Below are positions 26,762-35,755 of a stretch of DNA of 64,000 nucleotides, one piece after another; position 1 is the stretch's first letter, and each line of letters begins with the position of its first letter. The notes below the pieces were generated by a model, which saw only the letters and a program-made list of their open reading frames with translations, had not been told where the DNA came from and made no database searches. Location of the stretch: the NCBI RefSeq assembly GCF_014138605.1, contig NZ_JACJHX010000001.1:1-64000 (forward strand), in the 5' to 3' direction. The DNA comes from Peribacillus huizhouensis (lineage in GTDB: Bacteria; Bacillota; Bacilli; Bacillales; DSM-1321). The position numbers were made by a program, and so were the translations under genes.

Positions 26762-27529
26762 TTATAAAGTTCTGCCGTTTAATACTAAATTCAAATAATC
26801 GATTTCATCAAAAGTTAAATCTTTTGCAGAAGCTTTTTTCTCCCATTGATCAGAACTTAAAATCCCTTTTTCTCTAGCTTTCTTATAAATACTTGATGCT
26901 TCTTGCCATTGCCAATCAGCCCAATTCGGTTTATTTCCACTCACTTTAGGTTCCTCCTTTATCGCTGCCACAATTTTTACTGGTAAACTCAAATAATTTG
27001 CTACACCTCGCGCATATGCAGCAGCCATATCCTTGATGAAATTAATATTCTTTAGCAATTCAGCATCTTTGGCGTCAATATAAGCAATTTCTGTTAATAT
27101 TGCAGGCATGTTAGTTTGACGGACAACAGCAAGATTATCTCGTTTGCTGTCATCGTTATGTGGACCTAGTCCGTACTTTTTAGCCGCAGCAAGTGCCTCA
27201 GAGTTAACTAAGCTTTGTAATTTCACAGAACCAGCACTTGGTTTTGTATAGATATAAGACTCGTATCCAGTACCGCCACCAGCGTTCACATGATTACTTA
27301 TAAAGACATCCGCAACAGCCCTGTTAGCGATATTGGCACGTTCAGATAGTTCTATAAAGACATCTGTCGTCCTTGTAAGAGTCGTTTCATGACCTGTGTA
27401 GTTTTCATCAAGATACTTCTTCATTTCTTTTGAAATTTCTAGAGTGAGGTTCTTTTCTAGCAAACCATTACCAACTGCTCCCCCATCTTTGCCACCGTGT
27501 CCAGGATCAATTTTGACTTTTTTCTTCAT
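26762..27529 (-). CDS. N-acetylmuramoyl-L-alanine amidase (second endolysin)
   Basis: 255 residues, close paralogue of 3542-4360. Amidase_3 motifs: KIDPGHGGKDGGA, LLEKNLTLEISKEM, SNHVNAGGGTGYESYIYTKP and LTEIAYIDAKDAELL, so all zinc and catalytic positions are kept. The C-terminal part (NWADWQWQEASSIYKKAREK) differs from the first copy and is probably the wall-binding end. ATG 27529 follows GAGGTGAT. No signal peptide. A holin candidate lies just upstream, giving a holin-endolysin lysis cassette inside a decayed prophage. Confidence 0.88.
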   Translation of the reverse strand: MKKKVKIDPGHGGKDGGAVGNGLLEKNLTLEISKEMKKYLDENYTGHETTLTRTTDVFIELSERANIANRAVADVFISNHVNAGGGTGYESYIYTKPSAGSVKLQSLVNSEALAAAKKYGLGPHNDDSKRDNLAVVRQTNMPAILTEIAYIDAKDAELLKNINFIKDMAAAYARGVANYLSLPVKIVAAIKEEPKVSGNKPNWADWQWQEASSIYKKAREKGILSSDQWEKKASAKDLTFDEIDYLNLVLNGRTL

Positions 27530-27586
27530 CTTTATCACCTCTTATTCTTATTTATATGAACAAAAAAATCCGTCCGTGTGGACAGC

Positions 27587-27715
27587 TTATTTCCTCTTTT
27601 TCTTTTTAAACCAGCCGGTGTGCGTGTTCTTCCACACTGCATACACATTAATAACAAGTGCAACAAAAGCAGAAATCACAAGCACAAATACATTATGCTT
27701 GCTTCGGTAAACCAA
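27587..27715 (-). other. Possible second small membrane ORF of the lysis cassette
   Basis: 42 codons from a TTG: one hydrophobic helix (NVFVLVISAFVALVINVYAV) then WKNTHTGWFKKKKRK. A short membrane segment with a basic tail suits a holin or holin accessory, or the frameshifted end of the preceding membrane protein. No ribosome binding site. Confidence 0.3.
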
Positions 27716-27891
27716 TCAGACGTAATACCAATTGACCCAAAGAAAAAAAGAAGGGCTGCAAGGAACCCTCCTAGTAACGTGAATACATCTTTTTTCAATT
27801 TACATTCCTCCCCTTTTAATGATGCAAAAACTATTCCTGCAATACCTACAATCACAGCACTGAACGATAACATAACTATCATTTTGAACAT
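27676..27891 (-). CDS. Holin candidate, small two-helix membrane protein
   Basis: 71 residues with two hydrophobic segments (MIVMLSFSAVIVGIAGIVFA and LLGGFLAALLFFFGSIGI) separated by a charged loop. AAGG lies close to the start. Position directly upstream of an endolysin gene, size and topology fit a holin, but I see no named family. A degraded copy of its second segment lies upstream of the first endolysin. Confidence 0.5.
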   Translation of the reverse strand: MFKMIVMLSFSAVIVGIAGIVFASLKGEECKLKKDVFTLLGGFLAALLFFFGSIGITSDWFTEASIMYLCL

Positions 27892-28030
27892 AACCTTGTT
27901 CTTTATCGGAACGACGGAAATTACATGCCAAAATCAAGTTTATTTAATTCCTTTCCCCGAATAATAAAAAAGGCTGGTATTCCTAACTTACCAATCCATT
28001 CATTAAGGCACACACATGCAGTTTTACAAT

Positions 28031-28175
28031 AAGAAGCCGGAGCAAGTATAAAATATTTACAAGAGCGTTTAGGGCATGGTAGCAAATAACATCTGATGTC
28101 TACTCACATATAAGCAAAAAAATCGATAAAGGAACTAAAATAAGTTTGAGGAACATTTGAATCGTGTCCTTGAAT
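28031..28175 (+). pseudogene. Tyrosine-recombinase (integrase) 3-prime fragment, copy 1
   Basis: YLQERLGHG, then ITSDVYSHISKKIDKG with the catalytic His and Tyr context of phage integrases, interrupted by a stop and a frameshift. It aligns over about 140 bases with the fragment at 31605-31778. Confidence 0.6.
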
Positions 28176-28333
28176 TATTTTTTTGAAGTAAAATCGAATA
28201 ATAATACTACACGTAAAGATGTGCCTGAAATCTCTCATTTGGATAATTTTGGTGAGTCTATTAAAGGTGTTAATTTTGTAGCTCATTGGGTACCAGATAG
28301 ATTCAAGAAAGACTAGAAACTTATAGGGTCGAG

Positions 28334-28522
28334 ATGTCTCTGGCAACAAATTATAGAGGAAATGCAGCAACCGCTATTATACAAGCGATAGATGGTGTAG
28401 CAGATCTTAATTCAAGAATGGAAGAAGCTACGAAATCAGTGGAATTATCAGATAAAAAAATGCTATCAGCTATTGTTGCTATTACATCAATCGACCAAGA
28501 ACTTGGATTACTTAAGCAATAA
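28334..28522 (+). other. Small helical ORF or gene remnant
   Basis: 62 codons, predicted all-helical and acidic (MEEATKSVELSDKKMLSAIV). Poor ribosome binding site. Possibly the end of a small secreted helical-hairpin protein, but I cannot assign it. The preceding bases encode another unrelated tail (ISHLDNFGESIKGVNFVAHW). Confidence 0.25.
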
Positions 28523-28612
28523 ACTATATAATGCCTTTCTTGGACTTTTATTTCAAAGCAAAAAGGAGCCCCTACTCGCATTAGAGAGTCCTAGTTAAAT
28601 AAGACAGAGGAA

Positions 28613-28662
28613 AAAGCACCCCCTGAATCGTATTTGTTTAATACGTAACTCAGGAGGTGTTT
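28613..28662. terminator. Long hairpin
   Basis: CACCcCCTGA.../...TCAGgAGGTG with inner CGTATT/AATACG pairing; flanked by A and T runs. Confidence 0.5.
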
Positions 28663-28939
28663 TCCTTCTCCCCAAGAAACGTATCCTTTTTCCTTTAGTT
28701 TTATTCAGATTGACATAATTGTAGTTGAAGACTTATGTCCAAGCGCTTTACCAACTTCTCTAAATGTGGCAATATTTTAAAACTATCATCCCCTTGCAAA
28801 TATCATTTGCTAGGTAGTTTTCTATATGTTTTCTTTAGGAATCGCGCTCCATTGAAGGGACTAGATTTAGCGTACTCTATGTGGAGACAAGTTATTCATT
28901 CGCATATAAAAAGCACCCTCGAAAGGATGCTAAAGTTTA

Positions 28940-29173
28940 TTATTTTTCAACATAGTAAAAATCATTATCTTCATACTCATAATCGTTTAAGTTTATTTCA
29001 TCAATTGTTAACGATGTTATATTCTTAATCTGCACATAACTGCCGTCAACACCAAACCACCCCTTAGGCGCTTCAGTTATTTTGTTTTTTAATACAACTT
29101 TTGAATCTGATTTTAAGTTAAAACTTTCAGAGTTCCCATCTACCATATTAATATTTACAAAAAAGTATTTCAT
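28940..29173 (-). CDS. Hypothetical small protein, phage-type
   Basis: 77 residues; AGGAGGTG lies eight bases before the ATG. Beta-rich and acidic at the C-terminus (INLNDYEYEDNDFYYVEK), with no membrane segment. Resembles the small accessory proteins of Bacillus prophages by size and context only; family not recognised. A short hairpin at about 28910-28930 follows. Confidence 0.6.
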   Translation of the reverse strand: MKYFFVNINMVDGNSESFNLKSDSKVVLKNKITEAPKGWFGVDGSYVQIKNITSLTIDEINLNDYEYEDNDFYYVEK

Positions 29174-29249
29174 ATGAGCACCTCCTTCTGACCTATGAAT
29201 TCGACAAAAGGATATATTTACCTGCTAACTCCCGCAAATTATTTGCGCC

Positions 29250-29363
29250 TTATTGCCCCTTTTTGACGTTGTATACATCCCTGTCTTCCCCAATTAATTG
29301 GCAAAAATCACGAGGACCCAGCTTTTCTTCTTTTGGTTTCTTTTTAACTGGTGTTTCCTTCAT
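29250..29363 (-). CDS. Very small phage-type protein
   Basis: 37 residues: a Lys/Pro-rich start (MKETPVKKKPKEEKLG) then PRDFCQLIGEDRDVYNVKKG. Upstream GTGAG is a weak ribosome binding site. The sequence looks protein-like and ends at an inverted repeat (GCAAATTATTTGC). Function unknown. Confidence 0.4.
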   Translation of the reverse strand: MKETPVKKKPKEEKLGPRDFCQLIGEDRDVYNVKKGQ

Positions 29364-29607
29364 GATCTCACTTCATAATAAAAAACACCAAATTGATTGG
29401 ATGCTTTTCATGTCTATGTTTGTAATAAATAAACTTGAGAGTCTGTTATTTTTCTACAAGAAAGGATCATAATAATCACTGACTAAACCATGGATACTAG
29501 CTAATCGATCATTTTGTTTTTTTTAAAACTCATATTCTTTAATCAATTTTAAATGGTTCCCCGTCTCTATTATTTCATTATTTCCATTCTTAAATGCAAA
29601 GAAAACC

Positions 29608-29630
29608 CCAAGCCTAAGCTTAGGGCTTTT
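29608..29630 (-). terminator. Hairpin after the decayed phage gene
   Basis: Near-palindrome AAGCCTAAGCTTAGGgCTT just after the pseudogene stop. Confidence 0.45.
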
Positions 29631-29631
29631 G

Positions 29632-30116
29632 CTATGAATCTAGTAAATCCTCACGTTCGAATTCAGCTTTGAAAGGACCTTCATCTTTCAGCTCTGGTTC
29701 ACCCTGTACCTGACCTTCTTCCTCTTTCACATCATCAAGTGACATCTGGCAGCCGTTCCATCTGCATTGACTTTGTATTCAACTCCTTCAGGCGCCTCGT
29801 TGAATTCTTCGATAGACATTTGCGATGGCTCCAATAATAAAACAACGTTTCTACCGGCATGAGGATATAGCTTGATTATCTCCCTTTACATTAAACTGCA
29901 ATACTGTTTTTTTAGAATCCCTTTGGATTTTCTTAAATTCAGAATTGAATTTATCTGTCTTACTCACTTCAATTTCAAGGACAACTATTGAACCAGCCAT
30001 TTTAACAAGTTCTTGTGCGTTCGGCAACTCATCTCCAGGCACATGAAACTCTAAAACTTCTTTTTTATCGTCTATTGGATCTTTTTGAACAAAACATTGA
30101 GTTTAATTTTTGACAT
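29632..30116 (-). pseudogene. Phage gene with several frameshifts
   Basis: Joining frames gives one continuous protein: VQKDPIDDKKEVLEFHVPGD, ELPNAQELVKMAGSIVVLEI, SEFKKIQRDSKKTVLQFNVK, then GRNVVLLLEPSQMSIEEFNE, APEGVEYKVNADGTAA and QMSLDDVKEEEGQVQGEPEL to the stop at 29632. At least three frameshifts (about 30075, 29870 and 29745) break it. The start codon follows AAAGGGG. The composition and the acidic tail suit a phage-encoded protein of unknown role. Confidence 0.6.
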
Positions 30117-30424
30117 ACTCGTAATTCCCCTTTATTTATCCTTCTTAGGCGTTTAGTAGTTTACTAGACTTTATGTTCGGAATTAATTTAAAAGCGAATT
30201 TACCACCTTTCTGCGATGTATTATTATGCCGAATAATGTCGAATCATTTTTTTGCTTTTCAAGTAGTTTCGAACGGGTTTCGAGTGTTTCAGACGGATGC
30301 TTCGAACCATTCAAAACTGTTTATTCTAATTGCGTATTAATAAAAATATTTAATGGTTTAAAATTCCAATTATTCATGTTAACCTATTAATAAATGCGGT
30401 TTACATATATAAGGAGGGATTAAA

Positions 30425-30613
30425 ATGCCTCTCAACTGGCGCCTTTTAATAACCACAGTTACTGCTCTTTTATTTGTCATCCTTGTTTTCATGAATTTCT
30501 TAGGATACTGGACAGCTAACCCAGCAATACAAATTATTTTTTTCTTTATAATGGTTGTAGCTATTTTCAACGCAGGTACTGAAACTAGTAAAAATCTAAA
30601 GAACAGGGGCTGA
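30425..30613 (+). CDS. Small two-helix membrane protein
   Basis: 62 residues, almost all hydrophobic: LLITTVTALLFVILVFMNFL and IQIIFFFIMVVAIFNAGTET, with a short polar end. AAGGAGGGATTAAA precedes the ATG; a good terminator follows directly. No family recognised. It reads against the surrounding prophage genes, so it is a separate transcription unit, perhaps a lysogenic-conversion gene. Confidence 0.65.
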   Translation: MPLNWRLLITTVTALLFVILVFMNFLGYWTANPAIQIIFFFIMVVAIFNAGTETSKNLKNRG

Positions 30614-30638
30614 TTGGAAAAATTCCAATCGGCTTTTT
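30611..30638 (+). terminator. Terminator of the small membrane protein gene
   Basis: GCTGATTGGAA/TTCCAATCGGC stem followed by TTTTTA, overlapping the stop codon. Confidence 0.8.
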
Positions 30639-30715
30639 ACTACACAATTTGTGTCAAATGCCCACCAGCGTTCCGAATACTTCGAAACCCTACGAATGGT
30701 TCGGAATACGATGTT

Positions 30716-30847
30716 TTATTGTCCGTACCTATAACCTTCATGCCTTGACCAAAAGGAAAGCCAGTCTTTTTCTTTCTTGATTTTATCGATTACCTTTTTC
30801 CTTCTGAGCAAGGATTTTCGTAAAAGACTCCTTAGCTTTACCGTCAT
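30716..30847 (-). CDS. Small basic phage protein
   Basis: 43 residues, strongly basic (LRSLLRKSLLRRKKVIDKIK then KEKDWLSFWSRHEGYRYGQ). Its ATG overlaps the end of the RuvC-like gene, as expected in a compact phage operon. Function unknown. Confidence 0.4.
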   Translation of the reverse strand: MTVKLRSLLRKSLLRRKKVIDKIKKEKDWLSFWSRHEGYRYGQ

Positions 30848-30848
30848 A

Positions 30849-31433
30849 TCAAGCCCTCGCTTTCTTCTTAGGCTTCTTATTTTCTACAGGACTTAAAATA
30901 TTGAAAATAACCTCTGACTGATAATCAGCTAACATGTGAAATCGCTGATTATTTTTTCAAGCCATAATTCCCTTGCGATACGGGCCGTTATGTATGCATC
31001 TACCACGTTGTCCCTTTTATGCTCATATCCGAAATGCTCATAAACCAGCCTTCATTACAGCACGCTTCTTTTGAGGTCCAGTAAGACTTGTTTTGCTTCC
31101 GACTTCTCCGACCCAGCCAGTGACCTTAACAAATTTCTTAACTGTATTTGGTGCGACTTCAAAATATCGTAGTCCTCTTTTATAAAGAACATTCCGATTG
31201 CCCCAATGCAAACCGCCTGCGAAAATGGCTTTTTTTGTGGCAAAGGGAAAGCCCTCGATGCAAATAATGTCACCTGGGTGAACATGCTCCATAATTTCAT
31301 CGATAAGTGTAGACATGCGCTTTGGGTCCTCTGTCCCTAATCCAGTCAATTCCTTTTCTCTAATAACAGCCCGGTTTTCATCTAATGCGACAAAACCTGT
31401 CTTACTGGCTGGATCTATTCCAACAAAACGCAT
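30849..31433 (-). pseudogene. RuvC-like Holliday-junction resolvase of a prophage, frameshifted
   Basis: Starts MRFVGIDPASKTGFVALDEN with the first catalytic Asp, then IICIEGFPFATKKA (Glu). After a frameshift at about 31040 the end NVVDAYITARIARELWLEK (two Asp region) is in another frame, and a second shift precedes MLADYQSEVIFNILSPVENK. The RNase-H-fold motif set is that of phage RuvC-type crossover endonucleases. Two shifts make the gene dead. Confidence 0.65.
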
Positions 31434-31548
31434 TTTTCTTCTTCCTTTCCAGCAACTCTCTTGCGGCAGCATAGGGGTCTAACAGTCTTTCAGATTCATC
31501 CGTTGCTATTTTGTAGAGTTGTTGATTAGTAGCTTGTGAGAGAATCAT
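31402..31548 (-). CDS. Small phage protein upstream of the resolvase
   Basis: 48 codons: MILSQATNQQLYKIATDESE, then RLLDPYAAARELLERKKK. GGGAGGGTGGGAC precedes the ATG. It overlaps the start of the RuvC-like gene by 32 bases. Compact overlap and small size are typical of phage replication modules. Function unknown. Confidence 0.45.
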   Translation of the reverse strand: MILSQATNQQLYKIATDESERLLDPYAAARELLERKKKNAFCWNRSSQ

Positions 31549-31604
31549 GTCCCACCCTCCCGTATTTATTGCTATATTTCACTTGGAATTTCAGTGAACT
31601 TCTG

Positions 31605-31778
31605 TTTCAAATTAAGGAAAAGCAACTGGAAGCTGGTGCGAGTATGAAATATTTACAAGAACGGTTAGGACACGGAAGTATGCAAATAACCTCTGATGTT
31701 TACTCACACATCAGCAAAAAAATCGATAAAGAAGCAATGAACAAATTCGAGGAGCATATGAAGCATGTGCTTGAATAA
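31605..31778 (+). pseudogene. Tyrosine-recombinase (integrase) 3-prime fragment, copy 2
   Basis: Ends GASMKYLQERLGHGSMQITS then DVYSHISKKIDKEAMNKFEE, keeping the GHGS histidine and the nucleophile-region VYSH tyrosine of phage integrases, but the core with the catalytic Arg-Lys part is absent. About 140 bases align with 28031-28175. Confidence 0.65.
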
Positions 31779-31856
31779 TTTTTTGTATTATTTGTGGGCA
31801 TTTTGTGGGCATTTTTAATAAACCGTTGGTAGCGAGTTTGATGCCCACAGAACAAA

Positions 31857-31885
31857 AACCCTCAACACCAATGGTATCAAGGGTT
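31857..31885 (-). terminator. Terminator of glnRA
   Basis: AACCCT...AGGGTT stem with an inner ACCA/TGGT pairing; on the minus strand it is followed by TTTTTG. Directly after the glnA stop. Confidence 0.6.
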
Positions 31886-31892
31886 CAGCTTC

Positions 31893-33227
31893 TTAGTACA
31901 TGTTCATATATTGCTCGCGTTCCCATGGGTGAACTTGCGTGCGGAACATATCCCACTCAATCTCTTTTGCTTCAATGAAGTGCTCTAATAAGTGATCGCC
32001 TAGAGCGTCCATGATCACTTCGTCTTCTTTTAATTTTTCCAATGCAGCAAATAATGTTGCCGGAAGATCTACAATGCCATTTTCTTCACGTTCTTCTTTA
32101 GTCATTACATAAATATTGCGGTCAATTGGAGCTGGTGGAGTCAATTTATTCTTAATTCCATCAAGACCCGCTTTCAATATGACAGCTAGCGCTAAATATG
32201 GATTGGCTGCAGGGTCAACACTTCTTACTTCAACACGAGTGCTGACGCCTCGAGAAGCAGGAATACGCACTAGTGGACTACGGTTTTGAGCGGACCACGC
32301 AACATAGCAAGGTGCTTCATAACCAGGTACTAAACGTTTATATGAGTTAACCGTTGGGTTCGTTACTGCAGTGAAGTTCGGTGCATGTTTAATGATTCCT
32401 GCAATGAATTGGTCAGCCGTTTCACTTAATTGTAGTTTACCAGATTTATCAAAGAATGCATTTTCACCATCTTTAAATAAAGAGACGTTACAGTGCATAC
32501 CAGATCCACTTACTCCGAATAGAGGTTTTGGCATAAACGTTGCGTGCAAGCCATGTTTACGAGCAATCGTTTTTACTACGAGTTTGAAAGTTTGAATATT
32601 ATCACAAGCAGTTATTGCATCAGCATATTTAAAATCAATTTCATGTTGTCCTGGTGCTACTTCATGGTGAGAAGCTTCTACTTCAAAGCCCATTTCTTCT
32701 AGCTCAAGTACGATATCACGACGGCAGTTTTCACCTAAATCAGTTGGCGCAAGGTCAAAATAACCACCTCTATCATTTAATTCAAGCGTAGGTTCACCAT
32801 TAGCATCCAATTTGAAGAGGAAGAATTCTGGCTCTGGCCCAAGATTAAACTCTGTAAAGCCCATTTCTCTAGCTTCAGCTAAAACTCGTTTCAAGTTGGT
32901 ACGTGGGTCACCACTAAAAGGTGTTCCATCTGTCGTATATATATCACAGATTAAACGTGCAACTTTCCCTTTTTCTGAAGTCCACGGGAAAATCACCCAT
33001 GTATTAAGGTCTGGTTGTAATAACATATCAGATTCTTCAATACGTACAAATCCTTCAATTGAAGAACCATCGAACATCATTTTATTATCAAGTGCTTTAT
33101 TTAACTGACTTACTGGGATTTCAACGTTTTTAACTGTTCCCAATATATCCGTGAATTGGAGTCGAATATATTTCACATTTTCCTCTTTAGCTAAACGAAT
33201 AATATCTTCACGAGTATACTTTACCAT
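31893..33227 (-). CDS. glnA: Glutamine synthetase (type I-alpha)
   Basis: 444 residues, the Bacillus GSI-alpha length. Motifs: [47 protein letters not shown] (metal Glu), [26 protein letters not shown] and [23 protein letters not shown]. The adenylylation insert of GSI-beta is absent, so activity is feedback controlled. It makes glutamine from glutamate, ammonia and ATP, and in Bacillus its inhibited form signals to GlnR and TnrA. ATG 33227 follows AGAGGATG; upstream is glnR, 39 bases away. Confidence 0.97.
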   Translation of the reverse strand: MVKYTREDIIRLAKEENVKYIRLQFTDILGTVKNVEIPVSQLNKALDNKMMFDGSSIEGFVRIEESDMLLQPDLNTWVIFPWTSEKGKVARLICDIYTTDGTPFSGDPRTNLKRVLAEAREMGFTEFNLGPEPEFFLFKLDANGEPTLELNDRGGYFDLAPTDLGENCRRDIVLELEEMGFEVEASHHEVAPGQHEIDFKYADAITACDNIQTFKLVVKTIARKHGLHATFMPKPLFGVSGSGMHCNVSLFKDGENAFFDKSGKLQLSETADQFIAGIIKHAPNFTAVTNPTVNSYKRLVPGYEAPCYVAWSAQNRSPLVRIPASRGVSTRVEVRSVDPAANPYLALAVILKAGLDGIKNKLTPPAPIDRNIYVMTKEEREENGIVDLPATLFAALEKLKEDEVIMDALGDHLLEHFIEAKEIEWDMFRTQVHPWEREQYMNMY

Positions 33228-33266
33228 ACACAACATCCTCTCTTCATTTTGTTTTTTGGATTTTAT

Positions 33267-33671
33267 TTAATGAAAAAATCTAGACATATCTCCTTGACGA
33301 AGTGTAGTGCGATGTCTGCCACCATGCAAAAGTTCTGATTTTAAAAGCTTCCGCAATTCTCCATCACTGAGATCTTTCTTAATTTCTTCTGACTTCTGAA
33401 TCGGTTCGTTTGGAACTTGTTCAACTTGATTTACAAATAAAAGTTTCTTTATACCGGCTAAGTTGACACCTTGTTCTAGTAGATCTTTAATCTCTAAGAG
33501 ACGATCTATGTCATTCAAGGAAAACAGTCGCCTATTTCCATCTGTTCTCATAGGAGTAATTAATTGATGCTCTTCGTAATAACGAATTTGACGAGCAGAC
33601 AATTCGGTAAGCTGCATGACAATTCCAATTGAGAAAAGAGGCATCGAACGCCGAATGTTGCTACTACTCAT
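33267..33671 (-). CDS. glnR: Nitrogen regulator GlnR (MerR family)
   Basis: 134 residues. N-terminal MerR winged helix: [20 protein letters not shown] then [20 protein letters not shown], and a C-terminal tail ([20 protein letters not shown]) that in the family is autoinhibitory and relieved by feedback-inhibited glutamine synthetase. It represses glnRA and other nitrogen genes in nitrogen excess. ATG 33671 lies nine bases after AAGGAGG. First gene of the glnRA operon. Confidence 0.95.
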   Translation of the reverse strand: MSSSNIRRSMPLFSIGIVMQLTELSARQIRYYEEHQLITPMRTDGNRRLFSLNDIDRLLEIKDLLEQGVNLAGIKKLLFVNQVEQVPNEPIQKSEEIKKDLSDGELRKLLKSELLHGGRHRTTLRQGDMSRFFH

Positions 33672-33705
33672 CTTCAGCATCCTCCTTATTGGTTATCTTG
33701 TTTAT

Positions 33706-33756
33706 ATTATATGGGATGTTAGATATTTTGTCAAATCAATGTTATGTTTTCTAACA
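33706..33756 (-). promoter_or_regulatory. glnRA promoter with two GlnR/TnrA operators
   Basis: -35 TTGACA (33729-33734), 17-base spacer, -10 TATAAT (33706-33711) on the minus strand. Operator 1 TGTTA-N7-TAACA (33740-33756) is a perfect TGTNA-N7-TNACA site upstream of -35. Operator 2 (33717-33733, one mismatch) overlaps -35. Centres are 23 bp apart. Confidence 0.85.
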
Positions 33757-33827
33757 TGGAATTATTTTATTCGTTGATTACAAAAATCGCTTTTAATTTC
33801 AAAAGCTTTTTTTAGTTTAGCTTTATC

Positions 33828-35090
33828 CTAGATAAGCTTTTTGTCGATCAAATTATCTACTGCTGTTAGCACGGCAATTTTCACATGTTCGTATGTTAAC
33901 CCACCTTGAACATACGCTACATACGGCGGTCGAGTTGGGCCATCTGCTGTCAATTCTATGCTTGCCCCTTGAATAAATGTACCGGCTGCCATAATGACAT
34001 CATCAACATACCCCGGCATATAATTAGGATAAGGTGTAACATGTGAATTTATCGGTGATGCATATTGGATTGCTTGACAAAACGCCACCATTTTATCACG
34101 ATCATCAAATTGCACAGATTGAATTAAATCTGTTCGCTTGGCATCCCATTTCGGTGATGTATTCATACCTAACAATTCAAGTAATGCTGATGTAAAAACC
34201 GCACCTTTTAAAGCTTGACCGACTACATGAGGTGCGAGAAAGAAGCCTTGATACATTTCTTGTAGGCTATAAAGTGATGCACCCGCTTCCGCTCCAATAC
34301 CTGGTGACGTTAAACGGTATGAACAAGCTTCAACATATTCTTTTTTTCCGACGATATAGCCTCCTGTTTTCACAAGGCCACCACCGGGGTTCTTGATTAA
34401 AGAACCTGCAATTAAATCAGCACCTACATGACAAGGCTCCTTATCTTCAACAAACTCTCCATAACAGTTGTCAACAAAGACGACTAAGTTCGGGTTAATA
34501 TCTTTTACAAACGATATCATTTCTTCAATTTCAGAAATCATAAAAGACGGTCGCGTTGCATATCCTTTCGAACGTTGAATACCAATCATCTTCGTTTTAG
34601 GAGTAATTGCTTTTTTTACAGCATCGAAGTCTACTTCCCCTTCGCTAGTTAACATAACAGAATTATAATCAATATTAAATTCTATTAAAGAACCGATGCC
34701 ACTTCCACGAATCCCTACTATTTCTTCTAATGTGTCATAAGGCTTTCCTGTTATGTATAATAGCTCATCTCCTGGTCGCAGAATTCCAAACAATGCAATG
34801 GAAATCGCATGAGTTCCAGAAATGATTTGTGGTCGTACTAGACCCGCTTCACCGCCAAATACTTCACTGTAAATGTGTTCTAATGTGTCTCGCCCGTAAT
34901 CATCATAGCCATAGCCTGTAGTAGGGATAAAATGCGAATCACTTACTTTATTGCTTTGGAAGCTCTGCAATACACGAAACTGGTTTAGTTCCATCATAGA
35001 ATGAATATCTTGATGGATTGGGGCTATTTGAGCCTCAGCCTGTTCGGTTAATTTTTTTAGTCTATCTCCATTTGTTAATAGCTGATACAT
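33828..35090 (-). CDS. ynbB: Methionine gamma-lyase-family PLP enzyme (YnbB)
   Basis: 420 residues. Fold-type I PLP enzyme formerly called aluminium-resistance protein. Seen: GYGYDDYGRDTLEHIYSEVF, GGEAGLVRPQIISGTHAISI and the PLP lysine in AGSLIKNPGGGLVKTGGYIV. Probably cleaves sulfur amino acids or a related substrate; the reaction is not proven for this family. It lies upstream of glnR as in B. subtilis, with its own start after AAGGAG. Confidence 0.9.
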   Translation of the reverse strand: MYQLLTNGDRLKKLTEQAEAQIAPIHQDIHSMMELNQFRVLQSFQSNKVSDSHFIPTTGYGYDDYGRDTLEHIYSEVFGGEAGLVRPQIISGTHAISIALFGILRPGDELLYITGKPYDTLEEIVGIRGSGIGSLIEFNIDYNSVMLTSEGEVDFDAVKKAITPKTKMIGIQRSKGYATRPSFMISEIEEMISFVKDINPNLVVFVDNCYGEFVEDKEPCHVGADLIAGSLIKNPGGGLVKTGGYIVGKKEYVEACSYRLTSPGIGAEAGASLYSLQEMYQGFFLAPHVVGQALKGAVFTSALLELLGMNTSPKWDAKRTDLIQSVQFDDRDKMVAFCQAIQYASPINSHVTPYPNYMPGYVDDVIMAAGTFIQGASIELTADGPTRPPYVAYVQGGLTYEHVKIAVLTAVDNLIDKKLI

Positions 35091-35227
35091 GTTGAGTCTC
35101 CTTTTTAATCAAATCATTATAATCGTTTTTTAGATAAAATTGTGATGAATGACCTCATCATATCAAATCAACATACAATGTCACAATTCATTCTAAAAAA
35201 CAGCCATGAGCACCTGAACCAAAGCTA

Positions 35228-35730
35228 ACGTTGAAAAAGATTCAGGTTCTCAATATTACATCACCTTATTAAGGTGGCGGTGCGAAGCTGATTTTGCTAA
35301 GCCCTTCCCTTTTCACAGAAAAGTCGTTTATTATCATACCACCTTCTAAACATGTTAGCAGTAGAAAACTCTTCTAAAAAACAGCGGTTTCTGCTAAAAT
35401 CATATAGGTTGTCATAAAGTGAAGCTTCAATCAGTTTGGTTTTATCCCCACCGATTGTAAGTTCCGTTCTAGAGTCTATATCGAGAAAAATAGACTCTTC
35501 GATCTTATGTTCAAAGAATCACAGACTATGTACGCCGCGTCCTTAAGTCTACCGTCTTTGTAACCTCTAACTGTGAGCACAAACTTTACCTCTGCTCTCG
35601 CATTGGTTAGCTTCACTGTATCTCACCAATCAGGCTTTTACGTGCAGTTCCACCCACCTACACTCCTTCGATTCCACTTAGCATTGAGGTAAGGGGTCTT
35701 ACTGCCCGTTTATGCGGAATAAAACAGAAT
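35228..35730. repeat. Dispersed modular repeat, family B, long copy
   Basis: Shares blocks with 62284-62650: GAAAAAgaTTCAGGTTCT; GGCGGTGCGAaGCTGaTTTT; TGAAGCTTCAATCAG; CCCCACcGATTGTAA; GAATCACAGACTA; CAAACTTTACCTCTGCTC; and the final CTTACTGCCCGTtTATGCGG. Block order differs between copies. It ends 25 bases before the TRIC gene start. The space between ynbB and the TRIC gene holds nothing else that I can see. Confidence 0.65.
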
Positions 35731-35755
35731 AATGAAAGAACAGCGAGGAATTCCT

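Noticed and set aside
28711-28765. Minus-strand stretch REVGKALGHKSSTTI, possibly another recombinase piece
   Set aside because: Too short and without neighbours to assign; it may be part of the same integrase debris.
32371-33108. Plus-strand ORFs opposite glnA
   Set aside because: Shadows; glnA is unambiguous and no start signals exist.
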